Under the pieces are notes generated by a model. It worked only from the letters and a program-made list of their open reading frames with translations, did not search any database and was not told the DNA's origin. Of a DNA stretch of 32,112 bases, positions 15,308 through 23,199 are shown piece by piece. Positions within the stretch are counted from its first letter, which is position 1, and every line of letters begins with the position of its first letter. Made by a program: the position numbers and the translations under genes. This DNA is from an uncultured Bacteroidota bacterium (GTDB lineage: Bacteria; Bacteroidota; Bacteroidia; Flavobacteriales; BACL11), in assembly GCA_902514225.1 (NCBI GenBank), contig CABXPN010000010.1:1-32112 (forward strand). The letters are read 5' to 3'.

Positions 15308-16411
15308 TTAGTTTTTCTGTAAATATACAGTTGTAGATGGAAACGCGAAATCTGATTTATGAGTTTTTACAATCTCCATTATTTTAAAATTTATATCTTC
15401 TTTTACATCTATTAGGTCATTCCAATCTGGGCTGTCAACAAAATACATAACCATTATGTCTAATGAACTAGAACCAAACTCTTGAAACCTTACTTTTCCA
15501 TCCTGATTAGTTTTAGGGTGTTGGTCAACCATGTTTTGTACATCTGTAACAATGTTTTTAATTTGGTCAGCAGATGTTTCGTAAGTAAGCCCAATATTAA
15601 ATTTAACTCTTCTAACGGGTCTCATTCCTAGATTGTCTAATTCTGCATCAATCATTTTTTTGTTTGGAACTGTAACAATACTTCTGTCAAATGTTTTAAT
15701 TCTTGTGCTTCTGAATCCTACTTTTTCAATAGTACCAGTTACAGCACCTACAGATACGATATCTCCCATAGTAAATGGTTTGTCCAAGAAAATAGTAAAG
15801 GATCCAAGAAGGTTCTCTAAACTTTCTTTTGAAGCCATAGCAAGAGCGATACCTCCAATTCCAAGTCCAGTTACTAAGGTAGTGACATTTACATTAAAAA
15901 CACTTCCGAGTAAAGTATATATCAAAAATAAATAAGCAAGAAATTTAGTTATCTCAGTAGCAAAAGGAACTAATTGATCGTCAAGTTTATTTTCAGATTC
16001 CTCAGCTCTTTTTTGTAATAATAAACTGAAAAGTTTTATAATTCTTAATACAATTAAAAATACAGAATAAATGTATAAAAATGAATATCCTTTTTGTAAA
16101 ATCATTCTTGTTCCCATTTCTTCAACAGGAAATAATCCCCAATCTTCTGGAAAGGAAAGTTGATTTGCTCCAAAATATAAAATGGTAAGCATTATGAAAA
16201 ATGCAATTGGTTTTGTTAATAGTTCATCAAATTTTTCTACTCCAACTCTTTTTTCTTTTTTACCAATAACTTTATAAAGTGTATGTGATAAATACCTTGA
16301 AATAATCCCTTTAAAGATTAATCCTAAAATAATAGCGGCAATAAATATCAGGTAATTCATTCCTGAATTGCCAAGATATTCGTTTTCTAAAAAGAGTTTG
16401 ATTTTATACAT
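15308..16411 (-). CDS. Mechanosensitive ion channel, MscS family
   Basis: A 367-residue inner-membrane protein with several N-terminal hydrophobic helices (about 18-36, 70-85, 105-130, 155-172). The pore helix and beta-domain follow (about 180-255): TTLVTGLGIGGIALAMASKESLENLLGS (written in pieces: GLGIGGIALA then ASKESLENLLGS) and FTMGDIVSVGAVTGTIEKVGFRSTRI. These are the MscS hallmarks. Such channels open under hypo-osmotic membrane tension and release solutes. Begins 2 bp after the dehydrogenase stop, so translation is likely coupled. Confidence 0.92.
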   Translation of the reverse strand: MYKIKLFLENEYLGNSGMNYLIFIAAIILGLIFKGIISRYLSHTLYKVIGKKEKRVGVEKFDELLTKPIAFFIMLTILYFGANQLSFPEDWGLFPVEEMGTRMILQKGYSFLYIYSVFLIVLRIIKLFSLLLQKRAEESENKLDDQLVPFATEITKFLAYLFLIYTLLGSVFNVNVTTLVTGLGIGGIALAMASKESLENLLGSFTIFLDKPFTMGDIVSVGAVTGTIEKVGFRSTRIKTFDRSIVTVPNKKMIDAELDNLGMRPVRRVKFNIGLTYETSADQIKNIVTDVQNMVDQHPKTNQDGKVRFQEFGSSSLDIMVMYFVDSPDWNDLIDVKEDINFKIMEIVKTHKSDFAFPSTTVYLQKN

Positions 16412-16413
16412 AA

Positions 16414-17640
16414 TTATATGAGTTGTTTCAGAGCAATTTCCATAGCTGTTTTGGAAATATTCTGTTTGGATTTATTTAGATTATAAGAATTTTGCAATGC
16501 ATCTTTAATTCTATTTGATGTATCAGAGAAAATAGCTGTGTCTGTCATTTCTATATTGTCTCCCATTAGGTAAGCGAAAACTCTTGCCATTCCGCAATTT
16601 GCAATAAAATCAGGAAGCACACTCACTCTCTCGTCCGCACTTTTTGATATGGGTCCAAAAAAGATTTCTTTATCTGCAAATGGAACATTAGCTCCAGAGG
16701 AAATTACTTCTAGTCTGTTTTCTACCATTTGATCTAGTTGGTTTTGAGAAAGTAATCTGGAAGCTGCAGCTGGAACAAAAATCTCCGCTCCTATACTCCA
16801 TATTTTTTCATTTGCTTCTTCAAAACTCATCATGTTTTCAGATGATAAAAAGTTTGAAGTTCTATTATTTAATAAAGATTTAATTTCATCAAAAGTAAAT
16901 CCATCAGAATTTATAACTCCACCAACTTTGTCGATAATACCAACCACAATAGCTCCTTCCTGAGATAGGTAATATGCTGCTGATCCTGCTACATTCCCCC
17001 ATCCTTGTACTATAACTCTTTTTCCTTTTAATTCTCCTCCATAAATATTATAATAATGTACAATAGCTTCAGATACCCCGTAACCAGTAATTAAATCTCC
17101 AACAGAATAATCTTTGTTAGGGTCAGGTGTTAGTTCTTCTTTTCTTACAATTAAAGGGACTCCCTCAGATAATTGATTGATAATTTTCATTGTACCATCT
17201 TCCTCTTTTTTATGGTGTCCTCTTACAATCCCTTCTAAAGGAAATAAAATGTCATTTTCTTTACAAATTGGAATTACCTCATGAACTTCATCCACATTCA
17301 TATCCCCCCCAGTACCGTAATAAGTTTTTAATAATGGTTTTGCAGCTGCATACCATCTTTGTAAAACTTCCTTTTTTCTTGGGTCTCTTGGGTCAAAATT
17401 AATTCCTGATTTTCCTCCACCAATTGGTGGTCCAGCAACAGTAAATTTTACTTCCATAGTCTTTGCAAGTGCAAGTACTTCATCTTTTGTTACTCCAATT
17501 CTCATCCTAGTTCCTCCAGCAGCAGCCCCTCCTCTTAAAGAGTTAATTACTATCCATCCTTCTGCATCTGTTAGTTCGTCTTTCCATTCAAAAACCACTT
17601 CTGGTTTTTTATCTTCAAATCTCTTTAGTAATTTTTCCAT
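16414..17640 (-). CDS. Glu/Leu/Phe/Val dehydrogenase family amino-acid dehydrogenase
   Basis: NAD(P)-dependent oxidative deaminase of 408 residues. The N-terminal dimerisation/catalytic domain shows two glycine-rich-loop lysines, Lys65 (MEVKFTVAG) and Lys77 (PIGGGKSG), and GTGGDMNVDEV (about 108-118). The C-terminal Rossmann domain shows VQGWGNVAG (about 207-215). This is glutamate-dehydrogenase-like by length, but branched-chain/phenylalanine specificity cannot be excluded from sequence. First gene of the seven-gene minus-strand run, with the best-matching promoter in the window in front of it. Confidence 0.9.
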   Translation of the reverse strand: MEKLLKRFEDKKPEVVFEWKDELTDAEGWIVINSLRGGAAAGGTRMRIGVTKDEVLALAKTMEVKFTVAGPPIGGGKSGINFDPRDPRKKEVLQRWYAAAKPLLKTYYGTGGDMNVDEVHEVIPICKENDILFPLEGIVRGHHKKEEDGTMKIINQLSEGVPLIVRKEELTPDPNKDYSVGDLITGYGVSEAIVHYYNIYGGELKGKRVIVQGWGNVAGSAAYYLSQEGAIVVGIIDKVGGVINSDGFTFDEIKSLLNNRTSNFLSSENMMSFEEANEKIWSIGAEIFVPAAASRLLSQNQLDQMVENRLEVISSGANVPFADKEIFFGPISKSADERVSVLPDFIANCGMARVFAYLMGDNIEMTDTAIFSDTSNRIKDALQNSYNLNKSKQNISKTAMEIALKQLI

Positions 17641-17661
17641 TTTATGTTGTTAAATATTTTG

Positions 17662-17689
17662 CAAATGTAGTAATTAATGAATAAAACAA
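17662..17689 (-). promoter_or_regulatory. Promoter (-33 TTG, -7 TACATTTG) of the dehydrogenase operon
   Basis: Minus strand: TTG (17687-17689), 17-bp spacer, TACATTTG (17662-17669), matching the Flavobacterium consensus TTG-N17-23-TAnnTTTG. It lies 21 bases before the dehydrogenase ATG and is the likely start of the transcript running to folC. Confidence 0.75.
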
Positions 17690-17696
17690 TCTCTAT

Positions 17697-18749
17697 TTAT
17701 TTCAGATAAATATCACCCCCAGAACAATCTCTTTTTGCTCCTGTTACGCTAGATAAACAATTTGTTTTATCTTCTAATTTTAATACTCCCAGAAACGCAA
17801 AAATAATAGCTTCCTTAAAATCTATTATTTCTTTTTTAGGGATAATGATATTAGAATTTGAATAGTTTTCTATTCGTTCTATCAGAAATGAGTTGAAGAC
17901 ACCCCCTCCGGTAACTAATACCTCCCCATCTTTTAAATGTTTCCCTATTTGAAATGCAATGTGTTCAACAAAAGTTCTCAATTTGTTTTCAATTGAATTA
18001 GTATTTCTTTGTAAAATTGGATAGATAAACTCTTCAACCCATTCTCTTCCTAATGATTTTGGATGTACTTCTTTTAAAAAGTTTAATGAGTTCAACTCTT
18101 TAAATAATTCGACATCTATTTCTCCATTTTTAGAAATTTCCCCTCCTTTGTCGTACGATTTACCTATTTGAGAAGATAAATCATTTAGTACAAAATTTAC
18201 AGCACAAATATCAAAAGCGATAATGTCATTTTTTGATGTTTTTTCAGAGATATTAGCAAATCCACCTAGATTAAGACAGTACTTATAATTTGAAAATAAT
18301 TCTAAATCTCCTATAGGAACTAACGGAGCTCCTTGTCCTCCTAATTCTACATCAAGTTGTCTGAAATTATTGATGGTTGTAATTTTAGTTAAATTTGATA
18401 TAATTTTCCCATCACCAATTTGCAAAGTATAATGATTTTCTGGATCATGAAAAATTGTATGTCCGTGGGAAGAAATATAATCTGTTTTAGTTTGGTTTTT
18501 ATCTAAGAATCTAACAACACATTCCCCAAGATATTTCCCGAATTCTTTATTGCAATTTTCTATTTCTTCTTCTGTTCTCTGATGAAGATTCCCTAGTTTT
18601 TTTATCCAGTAATTTGAGTATTCCATTGTTTCAAAATATTCTAAATCAAACTCCCAGAAATTCTTCCAACTGAATTTGCATTTTACAATGTCTAGTCCAT
18701 CCAAAGATGTTCCTGACATTAGACCTATAATATGATATACTTTATTCAT
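17697..18749 (-). CDS. anmK: Anhydro-N-acetylmuramic acid kinase
   Basis: A 350-residue cytoplasmic sugar kinase that opens and phosphorylates 1,6-anhydro-MurNAc from cell-wall turnover, giving MurNAc-6-phosphate. The family start motif IGLMSGTSLDGLDIV (8-22) is intact, as are SSHGHTIFHDP (about 94-104), GQGAPLVPIGD (about 134-144), NLGGFANIS (about 161-169) and the C-terminal VTGGGVFNSFL (about 280-290). Length is slightly shorter than the E. coli enzyme (369), as usual in Bacteroidota. Transcribed divergently from the acyl-CoA dehydrogenase gene; no murQ is adjacent. Confidence 0.95.
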   Translation of the reverse strand: MNKVYHIIGLMSGTSLDGLDIVKCKFSWKNFWEFDLEYFETMEYSNYWIKKLGNLHQRTEEEIENCNKEFGKYLGECVVRFLDKNQTKTDYISSHGHTIFHDPENHYTLQIGDGKIISNLTKITTINNFRQLDVELGGQGAPLVPIGDLELFSNYKYCLNLGGFANISEKTSKNDIIAFDICAVNFVLNDLSSQIGKSYDKGGEISKNGEIDVELFKELNSLNFLKEVHPKSLGREWVEEFIYPILQRNTNSIENKLRTFVEHIAFQIGKHLKDGEVLVTGGGVFNSFLIERIENYSNSNIIIPKKEIIDFKEAIIFAFLGVLKLEDKTNCLSSVTGAKRDCSGGDIYLK

Positions 18750-18762
18750 GATAAATATTTTC

Positions 18763-18770
18763 CAAAAATA
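18763..18770 (-). promoter_or_regulatory. -7 promoter element (TATTTTTG) of anmK
   Basis: Minus-strand TATTTTTG, 13 bases before the anmK ATG. Lies only 13 bp from the oppositely directed -7 element of the acyl-CoA dehydrogenase gene, so the two promoters must share upstream DNA. No clear -33. Confidence 0.5.
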
Positions 18771-18783
18771 ACTTAAAAATCAG

Positions 18784-18791
18784 TATTTTTG
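18784..18791 (+). promoter_or_regulatory. -7 promoter element (TATTTTTG) of the acyl-CoA dehydrogenase gene
   Basis: Plus-strand TATTTTTGCAT, 32 bases before the ATG at 18824, giving a short A-rich leader. No good -33 TTG is visible. Confidence 0.55.
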
Positions 18792-18823
18792 CATATTAAA
18801 TTTTAAAAAGTATAAACAATAAG

Positions 18824-19963
18824 ATGGATTTGACACTTACGGAAGAACATAAAATGATTAGAGATGCGGCAAGAGATTTTGCACAAACAGAACTTTTTCC
18901 AGGAGTGATTGAAAGAGACGAGAATCAAACTTTTCCTACTGAACAAATAAAGAAATTAGGGGAGTTAGGTTTCTTAGGTATGATGGTTGACCCTAAATAT
19001 GGAGGAGCTGGAATGGATGCTATTTCATATGTTTTGGCAATGGAAGAAATTTCTAAGGTTGACGCTTCTTGTTCGGTTGTAATGTCTGTAAATAACTCTC
19101 TTGTGTGCTGGGGATTAGAAACTTACGGTTCGGAAGAACAAAAAGAGAAATATTTAAAACCATTAGCGAGCGGTGAGATTATTGGTGCATTTTGTTTATC
19201 TGAACCTGAAGCTGGTTCTGATGCTACTTCACAAAGTACAACTGCAATTGACATGGGAGATTATTATCTTTTAAATGGAACGAAAAATTGGATTACAAAT
19301 GGAAGTTCGGCTTCTGTTTATTTGGTAATTGCACAAACTGATGTAGAAAAAGGACATAGAGGGATAAATGCATTTATTGTAGAAAAAGGATTGGATGGTT
19401 TTGTTGTTGGTCCTAAAGAAAATAAATTAGGAATTAGAGGTTCTGATACTCATTCCTTAATGTTTACAGATGTAAAAATTCCTAAAGAAAATAGGATAGG
19501 AGAGGATGGATTTGGATTTAAATTTGCAATGAAGACATTATCCGGAGGAAGAATTGGTATTGCCTCTCAAGCTTTAGGAATAGCTTCTGGAGCATATGAA
19601 TTAGCTTTACAATATTCAAAAGAAAGAAAAGCTTTTGGTAAAGAAATAAACCAACATCAGTCAATATCATTTAAACTTGCAGATATGGCTACTGAAATTG
19701 AAGCTGCTAGACTGTTATGTTTAAAGTCTGCTTGGGAAAAAGATAATGGTTTAAATTATGATCTTTCTGGAGCAATGGCAAAAGTATTTGCTTCTGAAAC
19801 AGCAATGAAAACAACTGTAGAAGCCGTTCAGGTTCATGGTGGATATGGTTTTGTAAAAGAATATCATGTAGAACGATTAATGAGAGATGCAAAAATCACT
19901 CAGATTTATGAAGGAACTTCTGAAATTCAGAGAATAGTTATTTCTCGTTTAGTATTAAAATAA
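18824..19963 (+). CDS. Acyl-CoA dehydrogenase (short/medium-chain type)
   Basis: FAD enzyme of 379 residues catalysing alpha,beta-dehydrogenation of acyl-CoA. Motifs: MVDPKYGGAGMD (about 53-64), the FAD/substrate segment AFCLSEPEAGSDA (about 125-137) with NGTKNWITNG (about 151-160), RKAFGKEINQHQ (about 269-280), VHGGYGFVKEYHVERLMRDAK in two pieces (VHGGYGFVKEY and ERLMRDAK, about 338-358), and the catalytic base Glu363 in IYEGTSEIQ. Closest to butyryl/short-chain acyl-CoA dehydrogenases of Bacteroidota, where it may act in fatty-acid or branched-chain amino-acid breakdown. Monocistronic; a small broken gene follows. Confidence 0.95.
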   Translation: MDLTLTEEHKMIRDAARDFAQTELFPGVIERDENQTFPTEQIKKLGELGFLGMMVDPKYGGAGMDAISYVLAMEEISKVDASCSVVMSVNNSLVCWGLETYGSEEQKEKYLKPLASGEIIGAFCLSEPEAGSDATSQSTTAIDMGDYYLLNGTKNWITNGSSASVYLVIAQTDVEKGHRGINAFIVEKGLDGFVVGPKENKLGIRGSDTHSLMFTDVKIPKENRIGEDGFGFKFAMKTLSGGRIGIASQALGIASGAYELALQYSKERKAFGKEINQHQSISFKLADMATEIEAARLLCLKSAWEKDNGLNYDLSGAMAKVFASETAMKTTVEAVQVHGGYGFVKEYHVERLMRDAKITQIYEGTSEIQRIVISRLVLK

Positions 19964-19968
19964 AAATT

Positions 19969-20120
19969 ATGAAAAAAATATTTCTTCCTATTTTTTTTGT
20001 GGATTAGGATTTTTATCCTTTTCACAGAATATAAACTCCTCAGACATTCCTTCTGAACAAGTTCTAAGACAAATGGGTCTTACTAATAATCAGATAACAG
20101 AAGCTCTAAATTTTAAATGA
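19969..20120 (+). pseudogene. Frameshifted, truncated remnant of a small exported protein
   Basis: An ATG five bases after the acyl-CoA dehydrogenase stop opens a signal-peptide-like frame (MKKIFLPIFF) that hits TAG at 20005. Adding one T to the 8-T run at 19991-19998 would continue it as CGLGFLSFSQ|NINSSDIPSE, then QVLRQMGLTNNQITEALNFK and a TGA at 20118, for 50 residues in total. The restored product is a signal peptide plus about 30 residues. The helix resembles, weakly, the N-terminal lead-in of SLBB polysaccharide-export lipoproteins in Bacteroidota, without any SLBB domain. Best read as decayed remains; a homopolymer sequencing error or slippage-controlled small peptide are alternatives. 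Confidence 0.55.
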
Positions 20121-20160
20121 AGTAATTGGAGCCTAATCAATTGTAATGATGGAAGAAGTT

Positions 20161-21423
20161 TTAGAGAAATTTGATTAGTTTTTCAAGAGCAATACCTCTG
20201 GATCCTTTTATTAGAATTGTTCTGTTTTTTAATTGAAACTTTAACAGATTATTAATTAAATCTTCAGTATTTTTAAATGAATTAGAGTTTGTTGTATTCT
20301 CAAATTCCTTTCCTACAAATATACTTTCAATATTTAAGGTTTTCATTTTCTGAACCAATAGTTCGTGTTCTTCTTCTGAATAACTTCCAAGTTCTCTCAT
20401 CTCACCTAAAATACAGAGTTTGTCATCTTTTTTTAGTTCTGCAAAAGAATCAATCATGGAATTCATACTGCTCGGATTTGCGTTATATGCATCTAGTATG
20501 ATGAAGTTTTTCTCAGTTTCGACAATTTCTGTCCTATTATTTTTTGGTTTGTAATTTTCAATCCCTAATTTAATGTTTTTATTAGAAATATTATAAAAAT
20601 TTCCAATACAAGCAACTGTTGCAATATTATCAATCTGAAATTTACCTATCAGGTTAGACTTAATGATTTCATCATTTAATTTAATTGTTATAAAAGGAAA
20701 AGTTTCAATTACTTTAAAATTAAAATCGGAGTTTTCTGAAATTCCGCATGTTACTACAATGTTTTCAGAAGATTGTTTAACTAATAATTTATCTGCTGAG
20801 TTTACAAAAGTAGTTCCATTGCTTTCTTTCAGAAAAGTATAAAGTTCTGTTTTTGCTTTTATTACACCTTGAAAACTTCCGAAACCTTCCAAATGAGCTT
20901 TCCCGATATTTGTGATAACTCCTGATGTTGGTTCGGAAATATTGCAAAGATTTTCAATTTCTCCTATTTCACTTGCTCCCATTTCGATAACAGCAATCTC
21001 ATGAGCTTCCTCTATTTCTAGTACACTTAAAGGTAATCCAATCTGATTATTTAGATTTCCTTTTGTGAAATAACAATTGTATTGTGTAGAAAGAACAGAG
21101 TTGATTAACTCTTTTGTAGTTGTTTTACCATTTGTACCTGTAATTCCTATTATTGGGATATTTAATTGGTTTCTGTGATATTTTGCAAGTTCTTGTAATG
21201 TGTTTTTAACATTCTCTACTAAGATACAATTTCCCGAATGAAATTCATCATCATCAATAATTGCTAGTTTACACCCTTCTTTTATTGCTTGTTTAGCATA
21301 TTCGTTCCCATTAAAATTATCTCCTTTTAGGGAAAAGAATAAACTATCTTTTATGATATTTCTACTATCTGTACAAATACCATTACAGTCTCTAAATTTT
21401 TTATATAATTCTGATATGTTCAT
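20161..21423 (-). CDS. murF: UDP-N-acetylmuramoyl-tripeptide-D-alanyl-D-alanine ligase
   Basis: Cytoplasmic Mur ligase of 420 residues that adds D-Ala-D-Ala to the UDP-MurNAc tripeptide. Motifs: an N-terminal uridine-binding region with CTDSRNI (about 17-23), the P-loop GITGTNGKTTTKE (93-105), EMGASEIGEIE (about 147-157), the TNIGKAHLEGFGS motif (about 171-183) and the C-terminal DAYNANPSSM (about 312-321). Transcribed in the same direction as gldJ and 59 bp downstream of it, with a strong terminator in between that ends only 13 bp before the ATG. Confidence 0.95.
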   Translation of the reverse strand: MNISELYKKFRDCNGICTDSRNIIKDSLFFSLKGDNFNGNEYAKQAIKEGCKLAIIDDDEFHSGNCILVENVKNTLQELAKYHRNQLNIPIIGITGTNGKTTTKELINSVLSTQYNCYFTKGNLNNQIGLPLSVLEIEEAHEIAVIEMGASEIGEIENLCNISEPTSGVITNIGKAHLEGFGSFQGVIKAKTELYTFLKESNGTTFVNSADKLLVKQSSENIVVTCGISENSDFNFKVIETFPFITIKLNDEIIKSNLIGKFQIDNIATVACIGNFYNISNKNIKLGIENYKPKNNRTEIVETEKNFIILDAYNANPSSMNSMIDSFAELKKDDKLCILGEMRELGSYSEEEHELLVQKMKTLNIESIFVGKEFENTTNSNSFKNTEDLINNLLKFQLKNRTILIKGSRGIALEKLIKFL

Positions 21424-21430
21424 ATTATAA

Positions 21431-21462
21431 AAAATAAAACCCCATGGTTAGTGGGGTTTTAG
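21431..21462 (-). terminator. Rho-independent terminator between gldJ and murF
   Basis: Perfect 8-bp stem AAAACCCC (21436-21443) / GGGGTTTT (21453-21460) with a 9-nt loop. On the minus strand it is followed by ATTTTTTATAAT and then the murF ATG. It should end the porP-gldJ message. The T-tract also contains TATTTTTT, one mismatch from the -7 consensus and five bases before the murF ATG. Confidence 0.85.
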
Positions 21463-21482
21463 AAAGAATTTATTGTAAAATT

Positions 21483-23171
21483 TTAATTTCCTCTTTCTTT
21501 ACTATAATCAGTACCTCTGTTCTGATTTGCTTTTAAATCTGATTTGTCGGCCCCTGTTCTGTCCATAGCACATCTAAATCCGATTGTGTTTGATGATCTT
21601 GCTTGGTCTAACATTCTTCTAGCTCCTGGACTTAACCAATAAGCTCTGTCGTTCCAACTACCACCTTTATAAACTCTTGATCTGTCTGAGACTAAAGTAG
21701 TTTCTCCAAAGTTGTACATTTCATTGGAATTGTTTGAAAGAGTATCAGATTCATTTCTTCCATAATCTTTATTTCTTTTATCAATTACAATATTTTCATT
21801 ATCAACAGTTCCATTTTCTTCTGTGTCATCAGTAGTACCTCCTATTTGTGATTCAATATCACCATCTAAATAATTTATATTATTAGACCTTTTATAATTT
21901 CTCCTGTATATGTTATCTGAAGGGTCAACTAATGTATCTACAACTCTACCTTGTTTATCGATAATATAAGGATTCTCCCCTGGAGAAGCTTCACTATCTC
22001 TCTTTTTTGTTGCGAACACATTACCTCTATAAGGATTATTGTCTGTTGTTGTTGTAAGTTCAGTAATCGGTCTGTAAGCGTCTGCTACCCACTCTGAAAC
22101 ATTTCCTGCCATGTCAAACAAACCATAGTCGTTTGGCCAATATGAACGAACAGGAGAAGTTAAACTGTAATTATCGTCACTGTTTTTTCCAGCAGTTCCT
22201 TTGTTTCCTCCTCTACCATTTTTAAAGTTGGCTAATAGTTGTCCTTGGTTCTTTCTAGATGTGTTTCTTACTCCTGAACCTTCCCATGGGTAAACTTTTC
22301 TGTTTTCCAGATTATCTCCCATGTATCCCAAAGCTGCTAATTCCCACTCTGCTTCTGTTGGTAGTCTGTAATTTGGTAATAATAAACCATCTGACATATT
22401 TGCGTACCTTCCTTCATCATTTGCTTTAACATCCTTCTTGTTCTTCACTCTCAACTTAAGTTGGTCGTTTATAATTGCAGTATGGTAATCTTCATCTCCA
22501 TAAAGATATGCTTCAGTTGTAAAAATATAATCAGGATCTCTATCAACATGTCCTTCTTCTAAAAGAATTCCTGCATTAATAAGTATTCTTTCGTTTACCC
22601 TGTCAGTTCTCCATAAGCAATAATCGTTTGCTTGCTCCCAACTAATTCCGACAACAGGATACTCTCTGTATGCAGGATGTCTTAAATAGTTATTTACAAA
22701 CATCTCATTCTCTCCTAATTTATCTCTCCAAACTAAAGTATCTGGTAATGCCTTTTCATAAATAGCAATTCCATCTTCAATTGAAACTTGTGAAGTTCTG
22801 TAGATGTCATTTTCATAAATATAATGTCTTTTAATCCAGTCCAAATACTCTAAATAATCAAGGTTTCTTACTTCAGTTGCGTCAATATAAAATGAAGTAA
22901 CATTTACTGTTTTCGAGATATTATTCCAGTCAGACATGACATCTTCCTCAACTCTACCCATTGTTAATTTACCACCTTCGATAAAAACTAATCCAGGTCC
23001 TGGAGTTTGTTCAAAAGCATCTCTTACTTCAAATCCACCTTGTTTTCTATTATTGTAATCCCATCCTGTAGTAGATGATTGACTTCTGGAAGAAGAAAAT
23101 TCCTTCTCAGAACATGAAGATAGTAAAAATACGCTTAAGATTCCTAATAATATTGTGTTCTTATTTGTCAT
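21483..23171 (-). CDS. gldJ: Gliding motility / type IX secretion lipoprotein GldJ
   Basis: A 562-residue outer-membrane lipoprotein of the formylglycine-generating-enzyme-like (SUMF1) fold, required for gliding and type IX secretion and for stability of GldK. Lipoprotein signal with lipobox SVFLLSSC (Cys20). The FGE-like domain spans about 58 to 545, with ATEVRNLDYLEYLDW (about 116-130), EYPVVGISWEQANDYC (about 170-185), RLPTEAEWELAALGY (about 268-282), FDMAGNVSEWVADAY (about 353-367) and the C-terminal YKGGSWNDRAYW ... IGFRCA. Length is almost the same as that of the characterised Flavobacterium johnsoniae protein (about 560). It follows the porP-family gene, and the leader is extremely A-rich. 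Confidence 0.95.
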   Translation of the reverse strand: MTNKNTILLGILSVFLLSSCSEKEFSSSRSQSSTTGWDYNNRKQGGFEVRDAFEQTPGPGLVFIEGGKLTMGRVEEDVMSDWNNISKTVNVTSFYIDATEVRNLDYLEYLDWIKRHYIYENDIYRTSQVSIEDGIAIYEKALPDTLVWRDKLGENEMFVNNYLRHPAYREYPVVGISWEQANDYCLWRTDRVNERILINAGILLEEGHVDRDPDYIFTTEAYLYGDEDYHTAIINDQLKLRVKNKKDVKANDEGRYANMSDGLLLPNYRLPTEAEWELAALGYMGDNLENRKVYPWEGSGVRNTSRKNQGQLLANFKNGRGGNKGTAGKNSDDNYSLTSPVRSYWPNDYGLFDMAGNVSEWVADAYRPITELTTTTDNNPYRGNVFATKKRDSEASPGENPYIIDKQGRVVDTLVDPSDNIYRRNYKRSNNINYLDGDIESQIGGTTDDTEENGTVDNENIVIDKRNKDYGRNESDTLSNNSNEMYNFGETTLVSDRSRVYKGGSWNDRAYWLSPGARRMLDQARSSNTIGFRCAMDRTGADKSDLKANQNRGTDYSKERGN

Positions 23172-23199
23172 TTTTTTTGTTTTTTTTGTTTTTTAATAA

